Source: Heliopora coerulea (Eukaryota > Cnidaria > Anthozoa > Scleralcyonacea > Helioporidae). Taken from it: a DNA stretch of 64,000 nucleotides. A model generated the notes under the pieces. The model had not been told where the DNA came from. It ran no database searches and saw only the letters and a list, made by a program, of their open reading frames with translations. The stretch lies in the NCBI GenBank assembly GCA_030142905.1, contig JASJOG010000062.1:1661878-1725877 (forward strand). Reading direction: 5' to 3'. The position numbers were made by a program, and so were the translations under genes. Within the stretch, counting starts at the first letter, position 1; the number at the start of each line of letters is the position of its first letter. Shown here piece by piece: positions 26,101 through 39,946 of the stretch.

Positions 26101-29100
26101 TTGCCCCATGCCAGACAATTTTCTTTAAGCAGATCGCATCTGTTTTTGCAAAATGCAGATGACATTCTGGTAATAGTTAAACCTAATCAGCAAAATTATG
26201 CCTTTAGTCTCGCAGAATTTGTGATCGTAAAAAGTTGGGTAAAAGTTGGGGTGCTCATTTTGGGAATGTCCCGACAAGCAGAAAAACAACTGGAAGTTAT
26301 GAATGTTTTCAAGATATTATTATAAGAGTCACTATAAGAAGTTCGGAAGCCCTATGTGCTATAGGCTTATAAACACTGTAGAGAATAACAAGCAATCCTT
26401 TGGGTTTTGAAATAACTTGTATATTAGTTACCCTTTGCATACTTGCCATAAGCCTTCAGATGAACAGTAGACCGAATACCCCCATCATTAAAGGACTATA
26501 AAATTTTGTATTAAAACAGGATATTATGTTCAATGATCAAAAAGATTTAATTCACGACCTTTCTGCCATCAGTCTGTGGCCTTCAACAGGTGGAAGATAA
26601 ACAGAAAAATATCACATACTAGCTGAATATATAGCATACATAGGTGAATGAAGGATAAAAATAGGACATTACAAAAAGCTAAAGCCGCCATTGTTTGTTG
26701 ACAAGAATAGAATATTAGCCAGGGAATGGTTTGGAATTGTTGTTGGCGTTGTCGGTGACGGCAGTATGTCAGGATTGTAGTGATTTCCTAAATCTGTAAT
26801 TTTTCTCTATCAATAACTCGTCCGTTCTTAAAGTCAATTTGGTGGTCAATCATGTTTCCATGCATGATTAGCAGTATTAGAACCTTGTATGTGGTTCTTC
26901 ATGTTTCTGATGTGTTCTTTTTTTCCAGTCTCAAAAAATCTTTTGATCACACTCAAGATTCTAACATTGGTAACTGTGCATGGAAACATGATTGACCACC
27001 AAATTGACTTTAAGAACGGACGATTCATTGGTATAGGAAACTACAGAATTAGGAAATCTTCGAATTCCTGGCATACTGCCATCGCCAATACCACCGACAA
27101 CAATTCCAAACCACTCCCGGGTAAATATTCTATTCTTGTCAACAAACAATGACGGCTTTAGCTCTTTGTAATTTTCTATTTTTATCCTTTATTCACCATG
27201 CATGTTATATATTCAGTTTCCATTCATCTTCCTCCAGCTGAACGCCACAGGCTAGTAGCCGAAAGCTTGTGAATTAAATATTTTTGGTCAATGAATGTAA
27301 TATCCTGTTTTAGTATGTCTTTGCCTGGCCACGTTTCATCCGTATTCCTTAACAAAATTTTAGTTTGATTTTATGTACAAAAGTGTTGTTTAACGGGAGA
27401 AAGTTATACATTGGCGGTCAAAAAGAATCGATCACACAGAAGCTAAAGATGATGATGCCATAAACATTGTAACAAATCTTATCATGACAAGTAATTACAC
27501 CGAAAACAAACAGAAAACAAATCTTAATATTTAGTGGCTCCTCCACGACCTTTGATCACTGCTTTACACCTTCGAGGCATACTATTTAGTAAAACAATTG
27601 GCTTATCTAATGGAAAGCCTTGCCATGCAGCTTTTACAGCACTCCAAAGTTCTGTGACATTGGTAGTGTTTTGCCCTTGCACCATTGTCTTAAGTTGGTC
27701 CCATAGATTCTCAATAGGGTTGAGATCGGGTGACTGTGCTGGTCATTCCATAAAAGTTATGCCCTCTTCCTTAAGCCATCCTTTGACAAGGCGGGAGGTG
27801 TGACAAGTTGCGTTTTCATACTGGAATATCCAACCATTTGGTATGGTCAGCATGTGCGTGGTTGGAATAAGCGAATTTTCTAGGAGATCATTGTATCGTT
27901 CTCCATTGAGCTTTCCATCTATCTTAGAAAGACAGCCAACACCTCTTGCATTGCTGCAGCCCCATACCATGATGCCACCACCTCCATGTTTGACAGTTGT
28001 CTGAATGCAGCTTTCCTATAGTTCTTCGCCAGCCATTCTTCTGACATACACACGCCCATCACTCCTATGAAGAAGAAACCTTGATTCATCGCTTGAGATA
28101 ACTTGGGACCACTGTTCAGCCGTCCAATCTTTGTGTGCTTGTGCAAACTGTAATCGAGACTTCTTATGGCGAGCAGTAAGCCTAGGCTTCTTTCTGGGCT
28201 TGCAGCTCTTTACACCAGCCTCTACAAGCCTTCTTTGGGTGGTGGAAACTGAGATATTGACACCATGTTCAATTAGCATCTCCGTTTTTATTTGCGGTGC
28301 AGTCTTGTAGCGGTTTGACTTGCTTTTCCTTACAATGAGCATGTCCTCTCTCTCAGATGTCTTTCGTTTCCGTCCAGGGATCTTGCTATCTTTCACACTA
28401 CTAGTGAGTCTCTTCTTCTTGAGGATTTCACTGACATTGTTTTGAGTACAACCCACACGAGCAGCAATTTCATGTTGTGTGTAGCCTTCTTCTGATAATG
28501 CCATTACTTTTCCTCAATCTTCTAAGCTGATTCTTCACTTTGGACCCATTATTCCATATCATCCAATTTGTGACAGGCCAACAACCCTTTCTTGTAAGAC
28601 TTGAAATTCATTTAGCGTATGCTATAAAATACTTTAAAAGCAGAATATCTCTACAAATATTATGGGACACATCTCAATCTATCCAAAACATTCATTACTA
28701 TAACCCTGAAGGCTGTTGGTGTACGATGTGCTTCTTGTCTGCCGATGTAAGCAGAAAGTAACATAAATCTTAACATAATCGATTCTTTTTGACTGCCAGT
28801 GTATCTTGATAGTTGTATCCTACTCTACCCCACTCCACTCCAATGCATTGCACTCCACTCAACTCCACTCCAATCCACTCGATTCCACTCCACTCCACTT
28901 CACTCCACTCTACTCTTCTCTACTCTACTCTACTCTACTCTATTCTTTTGAATTCGGTTCTAATCTGCTCTGCTCTGTTCTGCTTTGTTCTATCCTTTTC
29001 TATTCTATCCTATTCTATCCTATTCTATTCTATTCTATTCTATTCTATTTTACTTTATTTTATTTCTCTACTGTTGTCATCTGCTCTGCTCTGTTCTATC

Positions 29101-32100
29101 CCGTTCTGTTCTGCTCTGTTCTGTTCTGTTCTGTTCTATTCTATTTGATATCATCGAACAAAGATTCTACATATTTTGTCCCCTAATCTTCTCATTCTAC
29201 CATTGTCCCTGCTCCGTTTGTTTGCGTTATGGTATGCTTATGATTTTTGGACAACTTAGTGTTTTCTCTCGTTTATTTCATTTGCAGACAAAGCGCTTGC
29301 TTAAGCAACTAGCTTATGTTCGTCTCGGGTTGACATCAAAACAATTCGACGAATTGAGGGAACAATGTTCAACTGAGGAACAATTTATATCAACATTGGA
29401 TGAAAGAGCTGTTGACCAAGATGTGCCTCTCCATGTGCGAGAAGAAATCTCATCCCTCCAATATCAGCTTAAGGCTGCCATGACAGCTCATAACAGTTGG
29501 CAACCTCCTAAGGTATTTGTTTGTTTTTATTAACGAAAGGTTTGTTTTTAAGTTTGAGCTATAATTTTGGTTTTTACCAGGAAACAATGTCACTGCACCT
29601 ATAATTGAGCCTTGTGGTTCAATACGTGTTGCATTTTTTCTGTCCAACCCTTGACAAACAGTAAACATAATACTATCGTCACCTTTTGCAATCAGTTAAT
29701 TTTTTTTCAAACAAACCAAATTTTCCCTTATTTGAGTGTCTAACACTGCCCTTTTATCTGTTATACCCAACCCTTTTCAGTCATGATATCCCAATTCCTA
29801 TGGCCAAAGTACGTACCTTTCGTCTACCAATAGTTTTTAGGTATGGTGGGTAGTAATGTTATGGACAGGGCATCCTGGATAAGATCCAAATCCACAGTTC
29901 CGCTTCTGGTGCAAGTGCATCATGCAATAAATGATTTATGTATTTTTATTCCAGGGTAAATATCCTTGACCTACATGGGTCCGACATTCATCAACGCTTG
30001 TTCTCGTAAACACTAGGTTGCTCACGAGCATTGGTGCAGATTTGAGTTAAGAAGGAAGTTGGACAAGGGTGTTCCTGGTAGTAGGCCATAAAGAGGTCCG
30101 TCCGTTCTTTAGCATATGGAGCAAGTGGGCAATATTCGTTTTGCCACTTGCCTCCCCTTGACAACCCAATATCAATTATATGTTGAGATTTTTGTAACTC
30201 CTTTGTGTAGCATTTCCAGACGGCAGGAAGAATGATTAGATTGTTGAAGTGGTGACCTTCTGGTAGACCAACAAAAAATTGAGATGTATTGTCGCCTTTT
30301 ATTTTTCTTGCTTTCAAAACTTTGAGATGCAGGTTTAAGACAAATAGCATTCAGTGCCTAGCAAATTGTGCGAAATATCACCATACTGGTTAAAATTAAA
30401 AAACAAAGAAGGCCAGAAGAATTTAGAACATTTTTAAATGATTAACATTTTGTTGCTAAGTTTACCGACCAACTTCAATAGTTTTATTAATTTATATTCC
30501 GGGTTGCTATGCACCTTTTGCCGTTCATTGCCAGAAAATATACTATCATTAACGCTAACCTTAAACTCATTAACGCGAAAATGCATTCATTTTATTCAAT
30601 CCACATTCACTAGCGTGGATAAGCGAGCATTTGTATCAAAGGGCATTCTATGGCGCCAACACACGATCATTAACCCCATTCTACTATACATTTTGGACAA
30701 TAAAATTCAATTACACAAGATATTTCTCTTATGCCTAGTTTTCTGTGCACTTCGTTGGGTTTATAATGGTTTTCGGTTTATACATTTCTTTTCGTCTGTC
30801 CTCTTTGAACCACTTGTGTACATCCCTGCCTGTTTTTGCCGTTCCGATAATTTTCTTTTCGGTTGTAACTGCTCTGTTCTCTCCAAATGGCAAACCAACG
30901 GTCTTTACTTTCACGTCTTTTTCGGTTATCCCTCTTGTTACTATTGTATATATTTGTTGGTTTTCTTCGCTGTTGTTTAGTGGTGCGGTTGCGTTGTTGT
31001 TCTGGATTCTTTTTTTTCTGTTTTGTTCTCTTATTACGGCTTGTTCCATTTTATCTTGCCATTCTTTCTTCTTTATCCAGATATTATGAGAATTCTCCTG
31101 TTCACATGAACATCGTTCACGCCATATTTTTTTCAATCCGCTCTGCAGGACTTGGCAATTTCATATCTTCTTACTTTGCCGCAAATTGTTGCCTACAGTG
31201 TTATCCAGACCTCAATTTCGAAATATTTATAAGCGTAAGCCTTTTATTTTTTCAAAAGCTTAATCACTGGATTGTTGAACTTTTCAAGGATAAAATCTGG
31301 GGATGCTCAAAAAAATATTTAAAATTTTTAATAGCAGACTTTGAGATGGCTCATGAAGTTTTCTTTTTATGCTCTAATTGCCCTTTGAATATAACCAGCC
31401 AGTCCGCTTATACGCTTCTACAGGCCTCAAATTACGTCGTAGAAACTGAATCTGTACATCTTATTTGTTTTGTTTTTGATTTTACAGATACGCTATGAAG
31501 AAACGCTAACGTTTGTTCGATGTGAGGAAACTAAAATTATTCCCTTGTTTTGGGATGCACCTCAGACGTGGAAGTCGTTAACTGAGAAAATGGATCTTCT
31601 CTCGGTGCCAGGGAATCATTTTGGCCAGCAAGATGAAATAAGCGGTAAAATTTGTGGTTCTTTGATTATGACAACCGCAGCGATGAAATACCGGACGAAG
31701 TATTCGATGCTGAATCTTTCGGGTTTGAGAGCGAGAGGGAAAGAACGTCAAGTCGACTGGTTAAAGCAAGGAGTCGACATTTCAATGTATTCAAACGCAG
31801 GTGAGCAAAATTCAATAAACGCAAGGATTTATCAATAAGGTCATTTATACAAGAGAAAATAAACCGCAGACAAAATAAGCAGGAAACACTCGAGTAAGTG
31901 GTCCGCTGTGAAGTTTTTTGTAACCAAATTAAACCACAACTGCTTAACTTTGATATGATTGGTGGGCTGACTGCAAGTCAAAACGTTGAGCCAAAACTGA
32001 CGAGCATGGAAGCCTCTTTGGGCATTGGCTACAGCCTTCTACGCTGTCAGTTGCGTTGAAATGGCTGATAAGGGATCTGAAAATGACGTTCAAAAACGCT

Positions 32101-33876
32101 CCAATGTTACGTTATTTTTGGCTCCACTTTTTGGTCCAGTCATTGAATGTCAGCTATTAAGATATAACCAACTTTAGCTGCCGTAGTTAGTTTTAGTCGT
32201 GAAAATACTCGCTGAACACGCACATTTTACGTTTCTTTACCCTTCAGCTTATTTTCTCTCGTTTAAATGGCTCTAATGACTGTTTAAAAAGGCTATTTAG
32301 CTATAAAGTAAATGGTTTGGACCTGGGAAAATCGTGACATGTTTGTGGAAGTTGATCGTCCAGGTTAGTGTAGTCTTGAGAAAGACTGTTCGTGGAAGTG
32401 ACTTTCATCAAGACTACACTTACCTGGACGATCGACTATTTAGCTATAATTACAAAACGAATAGTAATCGAGATTATCTGCGATTATCGAGACATAAATG
32501 TAACCATAATAACAGAACGGTTAATACGAGAGACAATAAGCCGCTTGTAATGGGAGCCGCCTAAAAAATTGTCTAAAAATTTAATGACCCCACAGTGTAT
32601 GTGCTCCAGGCCTGAGCCAAGGCTAACAGCATGCAGGAATGATTTGCCAATATTTGTGTGAATTTAGTCAATAATTCCTTTATCCCAATAAATTAGAAAT
32701 TCGTTTGAATCTATTTCGGTTTATTTGTGGTTTTATAGAAAAGCTTTAACTATTCCATTTCATTTTGACGAGTTAAAATGATGCGATAGATGAAAAAAGT
32801 TACCTTAGGATATTTCTGCATAAGATAATCTATACTTCAAAAATCTTATTTCGAATAGTAATTTTCGTCCATGGTCAATGTTACAAGGCTTTGTTGCGTA
32901 GAAATTGGAAGAACAACACTTAATGTTCATAAAGATTTGGATAATGAATAACCGATTTGACATTTAATACAGCATGCTAAATTTTCCGATAGTGACCGCT
33001 GTGATGCAGATGATTACAGACCAACCTCAATTATCTCTGGTGTCGAATGAATTTTTGAAAAGCTCATCTACAAACAACTGGATGAATATCTGACAAAACA
33101 TAATTTAATAAATCATTGGCAATCTGGCTTTCGATCATTAAAGTCCACTTTCACAGCAATGGTAGACCTCACAAATGAATGGTGTTTTAACATTGATCGA
33201 AAATGATGAAAGTTGTCTTGTTCTTGGATTTAAAAAAGGCCTCCAATACCGTTGATCATAAAATTTTTTACATAAGCTTAGCTGAAATATTTTGGTCTCG
33301 ATCAACAAGCCATGGATTAGCTTGAATCTTATTACAGTGATGTAAAACATATTGTGAATGATGTTTTATTGGCTACTCGACAACTCCCACGTAGTATAGC
33401 TAGGAAACAATATTAGGATCACGTCTATCAGTCATGTCCATCAATGATGCTTCAAATTGCATTGAGCATGGAATTGTCAGATAGAAGGATAATGACACTA
33501 TTGTAACATACTGTGACTTCTATACACATGAAATTTAAAGGATGATGAAGGAAGACTTTGAGTCTAAAATTGCCTGGCTATGTGCTAACGAACTCACGTT
33601 CATTGTTTTGAAGACGGAATTTATATAAGTTGGTAGAAGACAAAGAATTGCAACAGCTAATAATGACCTAAATGTATCAGTTAATGGTATTTCCTTGAAG
33701 AACATTAACGTCCATGAAACTATAGGTGCTTAGGCCTCGACATTGATGAAAATATGACCTGGATATGCTAATTTGACGGTATCAAAGGTAAATTAAGTAG
33801 TAATAAATTTAAATATGATTAAGAGAGGTAAGTTTATATTAATTAATCAAGAATCTCTTATTGATGTGTATGTATT

Positions 33877-33909
<33 letters not shown>

Positions 33910-34262
33910 ATATGGTTAGGGTTAGGGTTATTATAGATATACTCAACTCGTCAACCATATACAACATCAATTTTCAAAATTTTGTTGACTTTAATCACTT
34001 TAAGAAAACATATGTATATATGTATATATATATATAGATATCGCTCTATGGCCTCTTGGTTCATATTGAGCGCTCTACAGGATGAGTCATGCCACTAGCG
34101 GATTTGCGCACGCTCACTAGTCTCTAGTTAAACGCTCTGGCATGGCTTAGATGTACCACATGTGTGGCACATTTGAGTTGCCTATATAATGTAGGCTTCT
34201 CCATCCTGCTCATCAGCACTACACTGATGAGGCCCAATAGGCCGAAACGGTTCCGTCTGTAG

Positions 34263-34315
<53 letters not shown>

Positions 34316-34796
34316 ATACGCACGCTCTCAAGCTGTTCTCTCAGAAAAACTTTCTGAGTCCCTGACGGGAATCGAACCCGTAACCTTCTGATCGCCGGTG
34401 AGACGCTCTAACCATTGAGCTACAAAGACTCAAATGGTGAGCGAAGGTTAAATTTGTGTACTGGTTCGTATAGATGGTAGACATATGTACTGCCAGTCTG
34501 CTAGTCTCGATATGTCGTCTATTTTTATGTTAATCAATGATGTGTTTGAGGTAACTTCGTAATTATGTTTTTAATACGCACGCTCCTAAGCTGTTCTTTC
34601 AGAAAAACTTTCTGAGTCCCTGACGGGAATCGAACCCGTAACCTTCTGATCCCCGGTGAGACGCTCTTAATTAAAGTTTTTTAATTAAAGTCAACAAGTT
34701 TGTTCTTCACATATAAAGACAGATGTATCTTTATCACATATATAGATCCGATACGGTTATGGTTTTCTTTTATATTTTCTTCATGAATTTTTAATG

Positions 34797-34840
<44 letters not shown>

Positions 34841-37800
34841 ATCATAAAAAAACTCATTTAAAATTTTATTTCATCTCCAACGTTTCGGGGCAAGCCCCTT
34901 TTTCAAGGTCGTAATACAGAAGTCAGTGATCCACTTAAATATAAATTAAACAACTAATTAAAATTCATAATTAAGTAAAATCCCTAAGATTGAGTCCATC
35001 TGGAATGAACGTATTCAATTTATACACCCAAAACCCCTCCCTCTCTTCAGGCTTACTTACATCCGTTTTATCAATAATCATTATTCTAATATCTTCTAAT
35101 CCCTGATGACCCTGCTGAAAAAAATGAGCGTATAAATGCTCCCCAGCTATTCCCCTCTTACCCTTTCCATATCTTACCAACGAACTCTTGTGATTATTAA
35201 ACCTCTTTCTAAACGATGTGATTGTGCTTCCAACATACAGTTTTATACACTTTTTACATTCAATCAAGTAAACTATTTCCTTGGAGTCACAATCAAAATC
35301 GTAATTGACATAATATTGCCGATTTCCAGAACTATCCTTAAAACGTCTTCCTTCTCTAACATATTTACAAATCTGACAACGAACTTTGGAACATTTTCTC
35401 ATCCCTTTATCCCGAATAACTCTACCGCCAATCTTACTTCTAACCAATTCATCCTTCAAATTCTTGGGCCTCCGAAAACTTACCAATGGTGCTTCTCCAA
35501 AGATATGCTTCATGCCATCTGAAGCATGCAAGATGGGAAGCAATTCACGAACCTTTTTACCTATTCCCGATAGTGTTGGATGAAAATCCAAGACTAAAGG
35601 GACTCGACCATCCAAATTTTTTCTTACCTTTGCAGCTTGATCAAGTACCTCAGACCTATTAACCCTTCTAACCTTCTGAAATTGCTTATGAATAAGATTA
35701 TTATTGAACCCTCTCTTTAATAAGTATCCCCGCAATTCCTCTAACCTAGTTTCAAAAATATCATCCGATTCGCAAATTCGTCTTAGCCTAAGAGCTTGTC
35801 CGTATGGAATACCCATCTTAACATGCTTCGGGTGACACGATCTATGGTCAAGATATTGATGCGTATCCGTTTCCTTAGAGTGCACATCAGTAATAATCTT
35901 ATTATCCACAATTTTAACTTTCACATCCAAGTAAGTAATTTGCTTATCCGAATATTCCCAAATGTATTTGATCTGTGGGTGGTGGGAGTTAACATAGTTT
36001 AAAAACTCGATTAAAGCATCTCCACCGTACAGCCAGATCAAAAACACATCGTCCAGAAACCTCCACCAAACCCACGGTTTCAATAACGATTCCTTTAACA
36101 TCCTTCTTCCCAATCTTGACATAAAAATGTTCGCAAATGCTGGTGCAAATTTTGTTCCTATAGCCATACCCATTCTCTGTCTATTTGTCCATTCTCTGTC
36201 TGGTTATTTCCAACTGCGGTACTGTTACGGAAAAGATTTCGGAGTTTGTTGACTTTCATTTACAACCAGTAGTGGTGGACTTACCTCATGTTATAAAAGA
36301 TACGAATAATTTTTTGCGGAGATTAAAAGATTTAGGTGATATTCCCGAAGGGGCAATTCTCTGTACTATGGATGTTGTTGGTTTGTACCCTCATAAACCT
36401 CATGAGGAAGGATTGGAGAGTATGAATGAAGTTATGGATGAATTTCTTATGAAAGGTGGCAGTTTGCAATCAGAGCTAGATAAACAAGATTTAGTTGGAT
36501 TGGCTAACGATATTTTGCAAAATAATTATTTTGAGTTTAATAGCAACATCTATAGACAGAGAATGGGTATGGCTATAGGAACAAAATTTGCACCAGCATT
36601 TGCGAACATTTTTATGTCAAGATTGGGAAGAAGGATGTTAAAGGAATCGTTATTGAAACCGTGGGTTTGGTGGAGGTTTCTGGACGATGTGTTTTTGATC
36701 TGGCTGTACGGTGGAGATGCTTTAATCGAGTTTTTAAACTATGTTAACTCCCACCACCCACAGATCAAATACATTTGGGAATATTCGGATAAGCAAATTA
36801 CTTACTTGGATGTGAAAGTTAAAATTGTGGATAATAAGATTATTACTGATGTGCACTCTAAGGAAACGGATACGCATCAATATCTTGACCATAGATCGTG
36901 TCACCCGAAGCATGTTAAGATGGGTATTCCATACGGACAAGCTCTTAGGCTAAGACGAATTTGCGAATCGGATGATATTTTTGAAACTAGGTTAGAGGAA
37001 TTGCGGGGATACTTATTAAAGAGAGGGTTCAATAATAATCTTATTCATAAGCAATTTCAGAAGGTTAGAAGGGTTAATAGGTCTGAGGTACTTGATCAAG
37101 CTGCAAAGGTAAGAAAAAATTTGGATGGTCGAGTCCCTTTAGTCTTGGATTTTCATCCAACACTATCGGGAATAGGTAAAAAGGTTCGTGAATTGCTTCC
37201 CATCTTGCATGCTTCAGATGGCATGAAGCATATCTTTGGAGAAGCACCATTGGTAAGTTTTCGGAGGCCCAAGAATTTGAAGGATGAATTGGTTAGAAGT
37301 AAGATTGGCGGTAGAGTTATTCGGGATAAAGGGATGAGAAAATGTTCCAAAGTTCGTTGTCAGATTTGTAAATATGTTAGAGAAGGAAGACGTTTTAAGG
37401 ATAGTTCTGGAAATCGGCAATATTATGTCAATTACGATTTTGATTGTGACTCCAAGGAAATAGTTTACTTGATTGAATGTAAAAAGTGTATAAAACTGTA
37501 TGTTGGAAGCACAATCACATCGTTTAGAAAGAGGTTTAATAATCACAAGAGTTCGTTGGTAAGATATGGAAAGGGTAAGAGGGGAATAGCTGGGGAGCAT
37601 TTATACGCTCATTTTTTTCAGCAGGGTCATCAGGGATTAGAAGATATTAGAATAATGATTATTGATAAAACGGATGTAAGTAAGCCTGAAGAGAGGGAGG
37701 GGTTTTGGGTGTATAAATTGAATACGTTCATTCCAGATGGACTCAATCTTAGGGATTTTACTTAATTATGAATTTTAATTAGTTGTTTAATTTATATTTA

Positions 37801-37936
37801 AGTGGATCACTGACTTCTGTATTACGACCTTGAAAAAGGGGCTTGCCCCGAAACGTTGGAGATGAAATAAAATTTTAAATGAGTTTTTTATGAATATTTT
37901 ATAAAGTTTATACTCATGAATGGTATCGGCTATTTG

Positions 37937-37986
<50 letters not shown>

Positions 37987-39903
37987 CATCATTGGTTCAG
38001 TTTCTATTGTTCTCTGGAAGTTGATATCAAGCAAATACACCTGCAAGCACCAGGTTACTGTAGGAAAAGCAGGGGGCGACTTTTGAATATTTACTGGGGA
38101 GAGCGGGGCTGAAAGAACCGACCAAACGTTGGGGTTGATATGCATTAATCAACCTCATAAATATATTAATGAGGTTGATTAATACATATCAACCTCTAAA
38201 CGGGGTTGATTAACACATATCAACCCCCAAATTGTTACGCAACAATACAGACTGAAAAATGCTCTAACTTCCTTGAATTTTACTTAACATGAAAACAATT
38301 TACTCAATGGTACTACTCAAAAAACGAACTCAATTTACATCCGCAATTGTTTGAGATCTGATTAGGAGTTGTTAATGACAACTTTGCAATTCGCAAACTC
38401 AAACGACAACCTTCGCTTGCGAGACGTTGCTATATCACGAACTTTATTTTCACCCTCGTCAATCTCCTCAATTGTTGAACTCTTTCTTTTAAATCTTGAA
38501 CTACCGTTCACATCATCTTCTGCGCTATTGCTAGTTCCTGCGATTATGTCTGATACAATTTCTTTCGATCTTTCACTCGGATGTTCGTAGGAGTGCAGAG
38601 ATGCCAGACTTCTATGACCAGTTCTTGCCATCACCAACTTGTCAGGTACACTCATTTCTGTTCCACGAGTTGCCGTTGTGGGTCGCAACGAGTGGTCCGT
38701 CTTGTACCATTTCTTGCTGTTGCCCAGGAAGACCAAATACGAACAGCCCACTCAGTTTCACGAACAGTATTTTTCGGAATACGAGATGGCATGTGCTTCT
38801 GTAGCCCATAATCATCAATGGCCCCGCCAAACCGTTTAGTCGAAGCATCTTTAGGCAGCTCCTGAAAACCAAGTTTTCTCACCACGCTCTCATTTCTGCA
38901 TTCACTGTCAACCAGCTCTTACACTCCATCTAAATCTAGCTCAAAATCACTCTCCAAAACCTTATTATTACTAAAAGCACTCTGTTTAATAAATAAATCT
39001 TCGTCACTTTCAGCCTCCATGCTAACATGAACAAACAACATGAAAAAGTTTTGCAGTAAGTCAAATGCAAATGCTAGTTAAAGCTATTGATGCATAACAG
39101 TTCTTTTGTCCTCAATCCAATACCATTTCAAGTAATTTGCATGAATAGTTAGTCATGCTATAGCAACATATGCACATCAAGTCAATAAAACGAAATGTCA
39201 ACACTTTTTCTTTGCATAGCTCTTAATAGAGTCAAAGCGGTTATTGAGTCAACTTCACCAAATGATGATATAAGCCGGTTATATACCTTAGACCTCGGCG
39301 TTTAAGCGATGTATCAACCCTCGCACTGCGCGCTCGGGTTGATATATCGCTTAAACACCTCGTCACGGTATATAACCTATACATATATATATATGTATAT
39401 ATATGTGTATATATATATATGTATGAATTGAATACTTGTAATCCAGGCATAGTAATGTTATGATTTTTTGTTCTCCGGATTTGTGTTTAACTGTGTCGAG
39501 CTTTCGACTTGGTCCTTCAAGTCTTCGTCAGGTTATAGTGAGGTATTTGCACGTGGTTTGCTTCTATCAGCTTGGTCCATGAGTCTTTGCGCGTGTAGGC
39601 GTTCCGAGCGTCTGATAGGTGGATTGGGCTGTCGGTTGTTCTCATCGGTGGATTCTGATGTATTGAAGTGATTGGTTGGATCATGGATAGAGGGCTGTGA
39701 TGTGATGTTAGTGGGCTGTTTTGACGTATTTATGTAAGTTTTGCAGTCTTCGGAACGCCTACACGCGCAAAGACTCATGGACCAAGCTGATAGAAGCAAA
39801 CCACGTGCAAATACCTCACTATAACCTGACGAAGACTTGAAGGACCAAGTCGAAAGCTCGACACAGTTAAACACAAATCCGGAGAACAAAAAATCATAAC
39901 ATA

Positions 39904-39946
<43 letters not shown>

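Larger units (their letters stand above)
26170..29287. other. Intron 9 of the fusion gene
   Basis: A 3.1 kb intron holding a palindromic Penelope fragment (26580-27290), a complete dead Tc1 element (27409-28801) and a pentanucleotide satellite (28811-29150). 26170-26580 has nothing recognisable. Confidence 0.7.
29513..31487. other. Intron 10 of the fusion gene
   Basis: A 2.0 kb intron. It contains two unrecognised minus-strand frames (29991-30350 and 30735-31136, listed separately) and no element I can name. Confidence 0.6.
34840..37890. mobile_element. Penelope-like retroelement in head-to-head palindrome
   Basis: A minus-strand copy (34840-36184) and a plus-strand copy (36185-37890) meet 5' to 5', both with 3' tails outward. 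The encoded 400 residues of the left arm are identical to those of the right. Each tail ends with an uninterrupted GGGGC-TT-GCCCC hairpin followed by GAAACGTTGGAGATG and AATAAAA. Both outer ends are next to (TA)n (34799-34838 and 37939-37982). The left copy is more severely 5'-truncated. Confidence 0.92.

Noticed and set aside
26170..26325. Extension of exon 9 to the stop at about 26325
   Set aside because: Residues after ADDIL do not resemble a thioesterase, and the GTAATA donor joins in phase to exon 10.
28806..29290. Long Ser/Leu/Phe/Tyr-rich frames upstream of exon 10
   Set aside because: They lie in the pentanucleotide satellite. Only the part after the acceptor at 29288 is coding.
34358..34429. 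Functional tRNA gene
   Set aside because: The cloverleaf is good, but the anticodon stem is mismatched, position 33 is not U, and truncated copies share the same non-tRNA tail, so a SINE fits better.
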